A stretch of DNA of 64,000 bases from Sphingomonas sp. Leaf343 (GTDB taxonomy: Bacteria; Pseudomonadota; Alphaproteobacteria; Sphingomonadales; Sphingomonadaceae). Position 1 is the stretch's first letter, and the number at the start of each line of letters is the position of its first letter. Of this stretch, positions 19,873 to 27,904 are shown in pieces. Position numbers and translations under genes: made by a program. The stretch is from assembly GCF_001423765.1 (NCBI RefSeq), contig NZ_LMPG01000011.1:306730-370729 (forward strand), written 5' to 3'. Below the pieces are notes generated by a model, which was not told where the DNA came from, did not search any database, and saw only the letters and a list, made by a program, of their open reading frames with translations.

Positions 19873-20901
19873 TCAGGCGGTGTCGCGTTCGATCAGGACC
19901 GGCGTCATCTCGACCGACGGCGTGTCCTGACCGGCGATGCGCGCGAACAGCGCGTCGACCATCGCCCGCGCGCCCGTGACCAGATCCTGCTTCACCGACG
20001 TCAGCCGGGGAACCATCTGTCCGGACAGCGGCAGGTCGTCGAAACCGGTGATCGGCATCCTTTCGGGCACGGCGATGCCCCGATCGATCAACACGCGGAC
20101 GGCGCGCACCGCGATCACGTCCGACGCGGCGACGATGCCGTCGATCCGGTCGCCGACCGCATCGATGTGCCCGGCGATCTCCGCCGTCATCAGGTCCGAC
20201 GCCAGATGCGTGTCGAGCTGCAACGGCAGGTCCAGGCCGGCGGCGGCGGTCGCGTCGCACAGTCCCTTGTAACGCTGATCGAGTTCCAGCGTGCGCACCT
20301 CGCCCAGAAACGCCAGTTTGCGGCTGCCGCGCGCGATCAGCCGCTCGCCTGCCAGCCGGCCGCCCATCCGGTTGTCGACGCCGACCGCGCAATGGACCTG
20401 ACCGGGCATATGGCTGCCCCAGACGACCATCGGCCGATATTCGGCGGCGACCCGCTCGATCGTCTCGAACTGGTCGGACTGGCCGATCAGCAGCACGCCG
20501 TCGAGCATACCCGACCCGACGATCCGCTCCAGCCAGTCGTCCGCGTCGGGGATGATCCGCGACAGCATCAGGTCATAGCCGTTTTCGGTCAGCGCATCGG
20601 CCAGATGGCCCAGAATCGACATGAAGAACGGATCGGACAGATGCTGCCGCCGCTCATGCCCCAGCGGCACGACGACACCGATCACGCCCGTCCGCTGCGT
20701 GCGCAGCCGGCGCGCCATCTGGTTGGGACGAAAACTGTGTTCCGTCGCCAAAGCCTGAATGCGCGCCCGCGTTTCCGCGTTGACCAGCGCCTTGCCCGCC
20801 AGGGCCCGCGATACCGTGCCGGGCGATACGCCGGCCAGCCTCGCCAGATCCGCGATATTGCGAACCTTCTGAACGGTCCCGTTCTGCTCCCGTCCCAACA
20901 T
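19873..20901 (-). CDS. LacI family transcriptional regulator
   Basis: A 342-residue repressor. The N-terminal helix-turn-helix (NIADLARLAGVSPGTVSRAL) and hinge region are followed by a periplasmic-binding-protein-like sugar-sensing domain (GVIGVVVPLG, DGVLLIGQSD, ITGFDDLPLSGQMVPRLTSV). It converges with the GH130 gene, a natural regulatory partner. ATG at 20901 has a GGAGAAG site. The AT-richer 234-bp upstream region should hold its promoter and operator. Confidence 0.93.
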   Translation of the reverse strand: MLGREQNGTVQKVRNIADLARLAGVSPGTVSRALAGKALVNAETRARIQALATEHSFRPNQMARRLRTQRTGVIGVVVPLGHERRQHLSDPFFMSILGHLADALTENGYDLMLSRIIPDADDWLERIVGSGMLDGVLLIGQSDQFETIERVAAEYRPMVVWGSHMPGQVHCAVGVDNRMGGRLAGERLIARGSRKLAFLGEVRTLELDQRYKGLCDATAAAGLDLPLQLDTHLASDLMTAEIAGHIDAVGDRIDGIVAASDVIAVRAVRVLIDRGIAVPERMPITGFDDLPLSGQMVPRLTSVKQDLVTGARAMVDALFARIAGQDTPSVEMTPVLIERDTA

Positions 20902-21135
20902 GCTTCTTCTCCGTGAGCATAACGCACCGAAAAAACATGCTTTTCTGGGTGCATATCGCGGTGCGGCAGATTATATTGCTGCCCGGTCGCGACATTATCA
21001 GTCAAGCATATCATGCCGCAAAGCGGAATGTCATCGATTGCGGCAGCCCGCCGCGCGTATGCGACGTGCCGCCGAAGATATCTTACATGGGTTAGGATCG
21101 CCGATCACGACGTGGCGGCGTGACACGGGAGCACC

Positions 21136-21609
21136 TCAGAGCGCGGTGCCGATCTCCACGATCGCGTCGATCTCCACCGCGGCACCCAGCGGCAGCACGG
21201 GTACGCCGACCGCAGAGCGGGCGTGGCGACCGGCGTCGCCGAACAGGGCGACCATCAGTTCCGACGCGCCGTTCGCGACCTTCGCCTGATCCGTGAAATC
21301 GGCGGCGGAGTTCACGAACACGCCCAGCTTCACGATCCGCTTCACCCGCGAAAGGTCGCCGTCCAGCGCCTTGCGGATCTGCGCCACGACCATCAGGCCG
21401 CACAGCTTCGCCGCATCCTGTCCGTCTTCCAGCGAGACGCCCTCGCCCAGCCGGCCCTTGACCAGCTGGCCGTCCCTGAACGGCAACTGGCCCGACAGGA
21501 ACAACATGCCGCCCGCCTCCACGACGGAGACATAGGCGGCGACGGGCGCCGCGGCCTCGGGAAGGGAGAGGCCGAGTTCGGCGAGCTTGGTATCGATGCG
21601 ATCGGTCAT
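21136..21609 (-). CDS. ridA: RidA family protein
   Basis: 157 residues of the YjgF/RidA family, which hydrolyse reactive enamine/imine intermediates. This is the longer subfamily with the LGLSLPEAAAPVAAYVSV start and the segment MLFLSGQLPFRDGQLVKGRLG. The C-terminal GRHARSAVGVPVLPLGAAVEIDAI contains the conserved Arg and Glu. ATG at 21609 starts the conserved sequence. Confidence 0.9.
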   Translation of the reverse strand: MTDRIDTKLAELGLSLPEAAAPVAAYVSVVEAGGMLFLSGQLPFRDGQLVKGRLGEGVSLEDGQDAAKLCGLMVVAQIRKALDGDLSRVKRIVKLGVFVNSAADFTDQAKVANGASELMVALFGDAGRHARSAVGVPVLPLGAAVEIDAIVEIGTAL

Positions 21610-21684
21610 GTCCGCCGGACTGCCTCCGCGTCGCGACAGGGTCAAGCCCCGGGAGGGTAAGCACCGGGGATCAGGCCCCGAGGA

Positions 21685-22314
21685 TCAAGCCCCGGCGGGC
21701 GTACCCCCGGCGAAGCGCGCCGCGATCCATGTCTCCGCCTCCTGCCAGTCGTCGATCCGCGCGTGCGCGGACGGGGCAGGGGGCGTCGCGGCGGCGAGTT
21801 CCGGCTCGGAGATCATGTGCAGCCGGTGGACGCCGGGCGCGTGCTTCGCGACGGAATCATGGTGGACCGCCAGATCGTCGACGAACACCGTCACCGGATG
21901 GCCATGCTCCTCGACCAGCCGCGCGACCGGTGCGCCCTTGCCGCCCTGATTGCATTCGACGCGGTGCGCGATGCCGAATGCCGCAAGCTGGTCGATCCGC
22001 GGCTGCCGGCATGCGTCCTGCAGATTGGTGAGCACGACGATATCCGCCACCTCCGCCAGCCGGCCGAGCGCCTCCGCGGCATGCGGCACCAGAGTCTGGC
22101 GCGCCATCTCGCCCGGAAAGAACCCGCCCAGCAGGTCCCACATTTCGGTCTGCGGGATCGGCTCCGCCGCCCCGCCCCGCCGGGTCATGCTCGTCGCGAA
22201 ATCGCCTGCGCCGATCCGGAAATCGATCGCGTGCGTCTCGTCCAGCCATGTGCGGAAATGCTTGACCATGTGCAGCAGCACTTCGTCGCAATCGGTGATG
22301 AGCAGCGGCCTCAT
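21685..22314 (-). CDS. HAD-superfamily hydrolase-like protein
   Basis: 209 residues. Motif I appears as DCDEV near residue 8 (Asp nucleophile and acid/base Asp both present), motif II as VVLTNLQ, and motif IV as VFVDDLAVHH. This suggests a phosphatase of unknown substrate. It follows the DUF3572 gene with an ATGA overlap (its ATG against that gene's TGA), the ordinary order seen in sphingomonads. Confidence 0.85.
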   Translation of the reverse strand: MRPLLITDCDEVLLHMVKHFRTWLDETHAIDFRIGAGDFATSMTRRGGAAEPIPQTEMWDLLGGFFPGEMARQTLVPHAAEALGRLAEVADIVVLTNLQDACRQPRIDQLAAFGIAHRVECNQGGKGAPVARLVEEHGHPVTVFVDDLAVHHDSVAKHAPGVHRLHMISEPELAAATPPAPSAHARIDDWQEAETWIAARFAGGTPAGA

Positions 22315-22583
22315 GCCTCCAGCCGCTCCCGCGCCGCGACCAGCCGCGCCGGCGCGACGCCCAGCTCGTCGGCGCAGGCGATCAGGTCCGGCTCGTGCGC
22401 CTCCAGGAACATCAGCGTCGCCGCCAGCACGGCAGGTTCTCCCGCCCGCGCCTTCAGCTCCGTCGGCTCCAGCCCGGTCGTGTCCAGCAACCGCGCCGCG
22501 CGCGATGGTTCAGCCAATGTCCAGACGAGCGCCTGTAGAGCCGTTGTTTGATGATCGTCGGGGTTTGTGTCGCGCAGCGCCAT
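22311..22583 (-). CDS. DUF3572 family protein
   Basis: A small helical protein of 90 residues. ALQALVWTLAEPSRAARLLDTTGL and AGEPAVLAATLMFLEAHEPDLIAC fit DUF3572. ATG at 22583 is used; an ATG five codons upstream is possible. It is divergent from divK across 37 bp. Unknown function. Confidence 0.83.
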   Translation of the reverse strand: MALRDTNPDDHQTTALQALVWTLAEPSRAARLLDTTGLEPTELKARAGEPAVLAATLMFLEAHEPDLIACADELGVAPARLVAARERLEA

Positions 22584-22620
22584 TGCGTATCGTAGCATCT
22601 TTACAGGAGTAGACCCCGGC

Positions 22621-22983
22621 GTGGCGAAAAAGGTGCTCGTTGTCGAGGACAACGAACTGAACCTGAAGCTGTTCTGCGACCTGCTGCGCGCCCATGACTG
22701 GGCCGCGGAGCCGGTTCGCGACGGGCGGGAAGCGGTGGAGCGCGCGCGCGCCTTCCGCCCCGACCTGATCGTGATGGATATCCAGATGCCGCATGTCACC
22801 GGATACGAACTGATCCTTGCGCTCAAGGCCGATGCGGAACTGCGCCGCATCCCGATCATGGCCGTCACCGCCTATGCCGGGCGCGACGACGAGGATCGCA
22901 TCCGGGGCGCCGGCGCGGACGCCTATGTGTCGAAACCGATCAGCCTCGCGCGGTTCATGGATTCGGTGAACCGGCTGGCGTGA
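22621..22983 (+). CDS. divK: DivK-type single-domain response regulator
   Basis: A 120-residue receiver domain without output. KVLVVEDNELNLKLFCDLL, IVMDIQMPHVTGYEL (phospho-acceptor D53), VTAYAGRDDEDRI and YVSKPISLARF are all conserved. DivK controls polarity and cell-cycle kinases (DivJ/PleC/DivL) in alphaproteobacteria. GTG at 22621 is the natural start, preceded by AGGAG about 12 nt upstream. Its 3' end overlaps the convergent thioesterase gene by 29 bp. Confidence 0.92.
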   Translation: MAKKVLVVEDNELNLKLFCDLLRAHDWAAEPVRDGREAVERARAFRPDLIVMDIQMPHVTGYELILALKADAELRRIPIMAVTAYAGRDDEDRIRGAGADAYVSKPISLARFMDSVNRLA

Positions 22984-23362
22984 GGAACGGCGCGGCGATC
23001 TCCGGCCGCACCCTCAGCACCTTGCCCGTCGCGCGGTCGACCAGGGCCCAGGTCGTCACCGCCTCCACCTTGACCCGCCCGTCGTCGCCGGTGAAGCGCA
23101 CGTGCCGGTCGAACCGCGCGCCCTTCGGCGTGCCGACCCACGTCTCCGCCGTCACGCCCTGGCCCAGCGCCACGTTGCCGCGATAGTCGATCTCGTGCCG
23201 GGTCACGACCCAGACATAGGCGGCGACATGCTCCGCCGGCGCGGTCGCCTGCCAGTGCGCCGTCGCGATGTCCTGTATCCACCGTACCCACACCGCATTG
23301 TTGACGTGGCCGAGTTCGTCGATGTCGCCCTGTCCGGCGACGAAGCGCAGGTCGAAGCTCAT
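22955..23362 (-). CDS. Acyl-CoA thioesterase (4HBT, hot-dog fold)
   Basis: 135 residues. DIDELGHVNNAVWVRWIQDI is the 4-hydroxybenzoyl-CoA-thioesterase-type signature with its catalytic Asp/Asn, followed by RHEIDYRGNVALGQGVTAETWV. The acyl substrate is unknown. ATG at 23362 overlaps the DedA stop (ATGA). Confidence 0.88.
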   Translation of the reverse strand: MSFDLRFVAGQGDIDELGHVNNAVWVRWIQDIATAHWQATAPAEHVAAYVWVVTRHEIDYRGNVALGQGVTAETWVGTPKGARFDRHVRFTGDDGRVKVEAVTTWALVDRATGKVLRVRPEIAAPFLTPAGSPNP

Positions 23363-23904
23363 GCCCGAAACACCCGCCAGCCGATCGCGCCCGCGACGAC
23401 GACCACCGCCGCGCCGATCAGCAGGTGGCCGATGCCGACGCGCCCGACCAGCGTCTCCAGCCCTTGTCCGAAGACATAGCCGATGCCGGTGAACAGGCTG
23501 CCCCAGATCGCCGCCGCCAGCGCATTCACCGCGACGAACGTCGTCGCGCCGACCCGGCTCACCCCGATCGCGATCGGGCTGACGGTGCGGATGCCGTAGA
23601 CGAAGCGGTAGCCGAAGATGAAGCCGCGCGGATACCGCTCCAGCCAGTCGAGCGCCCTGGCGAAGGCGGGTTTCTGGCGAATACGGCGGACGAAGCGATG
23701 CTCGCGATAATGCCGCCCGAACAGGAAAAATCCCTGATCCGCCACGAACGACCCGAGGATCGCCGCCACGACCACGCCGGCCAGCGGAATCAGCCCCCGG
23801 TGCGCCAGCACGCCCCCCGTCACGACCGCCGTCTCCCCCTCCAGCCCCGCGCCGAGGAAGATCGCCGCCAATCCGTAGCGCGCGACCAGCGCCTCGATCG
23901 TCAC
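23359..23904 (-). CDS. DedA family membrane protein
   Basis: 181 residues with about four to five membrane segments. The DedA pattern is visible: a re-entrant loop near FLGAGLEGETAVVTGG, then SFVADQGFFLFGRHYRE and FGYRFVYGIRTVSPIAIG, with conserved acidic and Arg residues. DedA proteins are thought to move lipids such as undecaprenyl phosphate or phosphatidylethanolamine across the inner membrane. GTG at 23904 overlaps the S9 peptidase stop (GTGA). Confidence 0.88.
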   Translation of the reverse strand: MTIEALVARYGLAAIFLGAGLEGETAVVTGGVLAHRGLIPLAGVVVAAILGSFVADQGFFLFGRHYREHRFVRRIRQKPAFARALDWLERYPRGFIFGYRFVYGIRTVSPIAIGVSRVGATTFVAVNALAAAIWGSLFTGIGYVFGQGLETLVGRVGIGHLLIGAAVVVVAGAIGWRVFRA

Positions 23905-25967
23905 CCCTCGACGCCCAGTTGCCACAGCACGAACGCATGCTCCTCCGCCGCCTCGCGCAGACTTTCGAAGCGGCCCGACTTGCCGCCATGCCCCGCGCCC
24001 ATGTTCGTCTTCAGCAACAGCACGTTGTCATCGGTCTTCGTCGCGCGCAGCTTCGCCGCCCACTTCGCCGGCTCCCAATAGGTCACGCGCGGATCGTTCA
24101 GCCCGCCGGAGATAAACAGCGGCGGGTAAGCCTGCGCCCGAACATTGTCATACGGGCTGTACGACCGGATCAGCGCGAACGCGTCGGCATCCTCGATCGG
24201 ATTGCCCCATTCCGGCCACTCGCCCGGCGTCAGCGGCAGGTCGGCGTCCAGCATCGTGTTCAGCACGTCGACGAACGGTACGTCGGCGATCACCGCGCCC
24301 CAGAGTTCGGGGTCGGAGTTCACCACCGCGCCCATCAACTCGCCGCCCGCCGACCGCCCGGCGATCGCGATCCTGCCCGCCTGCGTCCACCCGTCCGCGA
24401 CCAGCGCCTTCGCCACGTCGACGAAGTCGTTGAACGTGTTTTCGCGCTTCTGCAGCTTGCCGTCGAGATACCATTGCTGGCCCAGATCGTCGCCGCCCCG
24501 GATATGCGCGATGGCATAGGCGAACCCCCGATCGAGCAGGCTCAGCCGCCCCGTCGAGAACCCCGGCGGGATCGCATAGCCGTAGGCGCCATAGGCATAG
24601 AGGAACAACGGCCCGCCGCGCACGAAATTAGCGGGGTAGACGATCGACACCGGCACCTGCGTCCCGTCGCGCGCCGCGATCTTCAGCCGCTCGGTGCGAT
24701 ACTTCGCTCCGTCGTAGCCGCTGGGGATTTCCTGCACCTTCAGCACGGTCAACTCGCCCGTCGCGGTGTCGCAGTCGTACACCGTGCCCGGCGTGACCAT
24801 CGACTCGTATCCGACGCGCAGCACCGTCTGGTCGTATTCGGGATTGTCGCCCAGCCCGGCGGCGTAGCTCGCCTCCGGAAAGTCGATCGCGGTGAACCCG
24901 GTCGGCGTGGCGTACCGGTGCAGCCGGATGCGATCGAGCCCGTCCTCGCGGCCCTCGACGATGAAGAAGTCGCGATAGCATTCGACCCCGGTCATGTAGA
25001 AATGCGGGTCCGGCCCGATCAATTCGTGCCAGTCGCCCGGCGCGTCGAGGCTTGCGGTGCAGAGGCGGAACTGCGGATCGGTGTCGTTGGTGTGGATGAA
25101 CAGCGTGCCGTCATGCTCGTCGACATCATATTCGCGGCCCACCTTGCGCGCGGCGACCAGGATCGGCTCCGCGGTGGGATCGCTGGCGGGCACCAGCCGC
25201 ACCTCACTCGTCACATGGTCGCTCGTCGCGATCACGATCCACTCGCGCGACGACGTTTCCGCCACGCCGACGCGGAACCCTTCGTCGGCCTCGTGGAACA
25301 GCAGTATGTCGTCCTCGACGGGCGTACCTAGCCGGTGCAGCCGCGCATTGTCGGTGCGCCATTGTTCGTTGGCGAGACCGTAGAGGAACCCGCTGTCGTC
25401 CGCCGTCCAGACGATGTCGGACAGCATGCCGGCGATCACCTCGGGCAGATGCTCGCCGGTGGTCAGGTCCTTGACCCGCACCTCGAACCGCTCGCCGCCA
25501 TTGTCGTCGATCGCGTACGCCAGTTTGGTCGCATCGTTCGACACCGCGAACGCGCCCAGCCGGAAATACTCCTTGCCCTCCGCCAGCGCCGGCTCGTCCA
25601 GCAGCAATTCGTCGGGGCCGCCCGCGACGGGCCTGCGCCACCATTTCCGATATTGGCCGCCCGTCTCGAACGCGGTCCAATACAGCCAGTCGCCATCCTT
25701 TTGCGGCACGGAGGATTCATCCTCCTTGATGCGCGCCTTCATCTCTTCGTACAGCGTGTCGACCAGCGGCCGGTGCGGGGCCATCACGCTTTCAAAATAG
25801 GCGTTCTCCGCTTCCAGATAGGTCAGCACGTCGGGGTCGCCGACCTCCGGATATTCGGGGTCCTTCAGCCAGGCATAGGGGTCCTCGATCGTCACGCCGT
25901 GGACGGTGAAGCTGTGCGGGCGGGTCTCCGCGACGGGCGGCTGAACGGGGGTGCTGCTATCGGTCAT
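23901..25967 (-). CDS. ptrB: S9 family peptidase (oligopeptidase B-like)
   Basis: A 688-residue cytosolic prolyl-oligopeptidase-family enzyme cleaving short peptides. It has an N-terminal seven-bladed propeller (about residues 80-400) and a C-terminal alpha/beta hydrolase with GRSAGGELMG, the Ser at about residue 538. The catalytic Asp (LNDPRVTYWEPAKW region) and His (GAGHGGKSGR) are in place. The C-terminal order matches oligopeptidase B (trypsin-like, basic residue specificity). ATG at 25967 starts the homologous sequence. Confidence 0.92.
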   Translation of the reverse strand: MTDSSTPVQPPVAETRPHSFTVHGVTIEDPYAWLKDPEYPEVGDPDVLTYLEAENAYFESVMAPHRPLVDTLYEEMKARIKEDESSVPQKDGDWLYWTAFETGGQYRKWWRRPVAGGPDELLLDEPALAEGKEYFRLGAFAVSNDATKLAYAIDDNGGERFEVRVKDLTTGEHLPEVIAGMLSDIVWTADDSGFLYGLANEQWRTDNARLHRLGTPVEDDILLFHEADEGFRVGVAETSSREWIVIATSDHVTSEVRLVPASDPTAEPILVAARKVGREYDVDEHDGTLFIHTNDTDPQFRLCTASLDAPGDWHELIGPDPHFYMTGVECYRDFFIVEGREDGLDRIRLHRYATPTGFTAIDFPEASYAAGLGDNPEYDQTVLRVGYESMVTPGTVYDCDTATGELTVLKVQEIPSGYDGAKYRTERLKIAARDGTQVPVSIVYPANFVRGGPLFLYAYGAYGYAIPPGFSTGRLSLLDRGFAYAIAHIRGGDDLGQQWYLDGKLQKRENTFNDFVDVAKALVADGWTQAGRIAIAGRSAGGELMGAVVNSDPELWGAVIADVPFVDVLNTMLDADLPLTPGEWPEWGNPIEDADAFALIRSYSPYDNVRAQAYPPLFISGGLNDPRVTYWEPAKWAAKLRATKTDDNVLLLKTNMGAGHGGKSGRFESLREAAEEHAFVLWQLGVEG

Positions 25968-26021
25968 GCGCGCCACATAACGCGTCGGTGGCAAAACCGC
26001 GACGCAAAGCGTTGTATGGTC

Positions 26022-26309
26022 ATGACCGACACGCTCGCCGACCTGCAACGCCGGATGGACGCCGCCGCCGAGGCGCTCGATTTCGAACAGGCGCGCGCCT
26101 TGCGCGACCGCATCGCCCTGATCCGCGCCGGTGCTTCCCCCGACGACGCGGCGGTCGCCGACACCGCCGGCCTTATCCGCCAGCAACCCGGCCGCATGGG
26201 TCTGGGCACCAGCCGTCAGGCCGTCGAACCGCCTCCCGGCTGGACCCCGCCGCCGAAGCCGGACCCGATGACCCGAGCGACAGGCCGCCGGACCGACCGC
26301 ACGCGTTGA
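26022..26309 (+). CDS. UvrB/UvrC (UVR) motif small protein
   Basis: 95 residues. The N-terminal 40 residues form a UVR motif helix hairpin (LQRRMDAAAEALDFEQARALRDRI), which mediates UvrB-UvrC contact in repair proteins and protein contacts in others. The tail is Pro-rich and probably disordered. It is divergent from the S9 peptidase gene. Confidence 0.8.
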   Translation: MTDTLADLQRRMDAAAEALDFEQARALRDRIALIRAGASPDDAAVADTAGLIRQQPGRMGLGTSRQAVEPPPGWTPPPKPDPMTRATGRRTDRTR

Positions 26310-26380
26310 CCCCCGCCGCCTGCGTCTCCTCGATCAGCGCGGTGGCCCGGCGTCATCGCGGGGGATACCGTACGCCCGGA

Positions 26381-26890
26381 TCAGGATCCTGCGACAGGTG
26401 TACCGGCATCGACGGGCGTCCTTCCCTGCCCGGTCTCTTGTATCAGGTGGTCGAGATGTCGCATCTGCATGATCGTCGCGCCCGTAAATACAAGTCCGGC
26501 AATCGCCGCCAGCAACAGCTTCTGTGTGAACGAGCCGACCCCGATCGGTGGGATCACGTGAAGGACCGCGACGATCACGAGCAGGAACATCGCCGTCGCG
26601 AGTGTTCGATACAGGACATAGGTGTCGTACACGTTCGGGCCCTGTCCGCCCCTTTCGTAGACCTTGTACAACGCCTTCACCTTGTCCCTGCCGAACCCGA
26701 AAGCCGAAATCGCACCGACCCGGTTGAGGATCAATCCGACCACGTAATATATCACTGCCAACTCGCCGAAATTCTTGTTGCCGACTGAATATATGTCGAG
26801 CCACGACAGGGCAGTAACGAAGGCAGCGCCGGGGATAAGGCTGCTTGCTACCTGATAAGACGAGAGTTTTTCCAGTATGCCATCCAACAT
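26381..26890 (-). CDS. Integral membrane protein of unknown function
   Basis: 169 residues with four likely membrane helices (SLIPGAAFVTALSWL, ELAVIYYVVGLILNRVGAI, TLATAMFLLVIVAVLHVI, LLLAAIAGLVFTGATIM). Base composition is lower in GC than its neighbours, which suggests recent gain. ATG at 26890. It stands alone; no family recognised. Confidence 0.72.
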   Translation of the reverse strand: MLDGILEKLSSYQVASSLIPGAAFVTALSWLDIYSVGNKNFGELAVIYYVVGLILNRVGAISAFGFGRDKVKALYKVYERGGQGPNVYDTYVLYRTLATAMFLLVIVAVLHVIPPIGVGSFTQKLLLAAIAGLVFTGATIMQMRHLDHLIQETGQGRTPVDAGTPVAGS

Positions 26891-27109
26891 GATGTTCCCC
26901 TTGACCTGTTTGCGTGGCGTCGGGCATCATCATCGGGTCTGCGGAAGGTACAGTAAAGGGAAGGGCCGACATCTCGATGGATTGTATCCGTTGCTTTTGC
27001 CGTCATCAGGTCTTGGCTGCCGTTGAACGGATCGAATGAACGGATCGAAAAAGGAAGGTCGATCAGCCGCTTCAGCCCCCGTACAGCCATTCTGGGGTAT
27101 TCCGGCGGC

Positions 27110-27754
27110 ATGATCCCCACCCCCGGATCCCACCCGACCCTCTACGCCGTCGCCGCCGCGATCATCGTCGTGACGATCGTCGCGCGGCGCATTCCCGTGC
27201 TGCGCACGATCGTCTCGCTCGCCAGCTGGGGCGCGATCCTCGTGCTGCTCGTCACGGTCCTGAACCAGCGGCAGGATTTCGATCCGTGGCTCGGCGGCGT
27301 CGCCCGCTATTTCAAGCTCGAGGACCAGTCCGTCGTCGGCCGGGAAACGCGCATCCGCATGAGCCCCGACGGCCATTTCTGGATTCGCGCCCGCTTCGGC
27401 GGGATCGAGCGGCGGATGCTGGTCGACAGCGGCGCGACCGTCACCGCCCTGTCGTCGCAGACGGCGGCGGCGGCGGACCTGCGCGCGCAGGACGGGATCG
27501 TTCCCGTGCTGCTGACGACCGCCAACGGCACGATCCGCGCCCGGTCCGCCTCGATTCCGGAATTCCGCTTCGGCAACATCGTCGCGCGCGACCTGCCCGC
27601 GGTGGTCTCGCCGGCGTTCGGCGACGTCAACGTCGTCGGCATGAACTTTCTGTCGCGGCTGAAATCATGGCGCGTGGAGGGGCGAGAGCTGATCCTCGTG
27701 CCGCATCATCCGCAGAACGAAACCGACCGGGGCAAGCCGGCACCGCTGTCCTAA
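27110..27754 (+). CDS. Membrane-anchored retropepsin-like aspartic protease (TIGR02281 type)
   Basis: 214 residues. Two N-terminal hydrophobic segments (AAAIIVVTIVARR, SLASWGAILVLLVTVL) anchor a C-terminal aspartic protease of clan AA: MLVDSGATVTALS, with the catalytic Asp near residue 105, then IPEFRFGN and GDVNVVGMNFLSRLKSW. Such single-domain proteases work as dimers. The protease faces the periplasm by topology prediction. ATG at 27110 chosen as the first Met before the membrane segments. Confidence 0.87.
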   Translation: MIPTPGSHPTLYAVAAAIIVVTIVARRIPVLRTIVSLASWGAILVLLVTVLNQRQDFDPWLGGVARYFKLEDQSVVGRETRIRMSPDGHFWIRARFGGIERRMLVDSGATVTALSSQTAAAADLRAQDGIVPVLLTTANGTIRARSASIPEFRFGNIVARDLPAVVSPAFGDVNVVGMNFLSRLKSWRVEGRELILVPHHPQNETDRGKPAPLS

Positions 27755-27781
27755 TCGGTTCGGAAATGCCACAAGCGGCGC

Positions 27782-27904
27782 ATGTCGACCCATGCCGCCA
27801 CGCCCCTGCGCATCCTTTCCGATCGTTCTTCCGCACCCGAAGTGGAGGCCCTGTTCCAGCGCCTCCACTTCCTCCACTTCGCCTACCCGATGGTCGGCCG
27901 ATGA
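27782..27904 (+). CDS. Possible 40-residue coupled small protein
   Basis: An ATG-initiated frame of 40 codons (begins MSTHAATPLRILSDR, ends FLHFAYPMVGR) in the gap between the aspartic protease and the aminopeptidase. Its TGA overlaps the aminopeptidase ATG (ATGA), like other coupled genes here. No family recognised. It may be a real small gene or a leader peptide, or it may be chance. Confidence 0.4.
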   Translation: MSTHAATPLRILSDRSSAPEVEALFQRLHFLHFAYPMVGR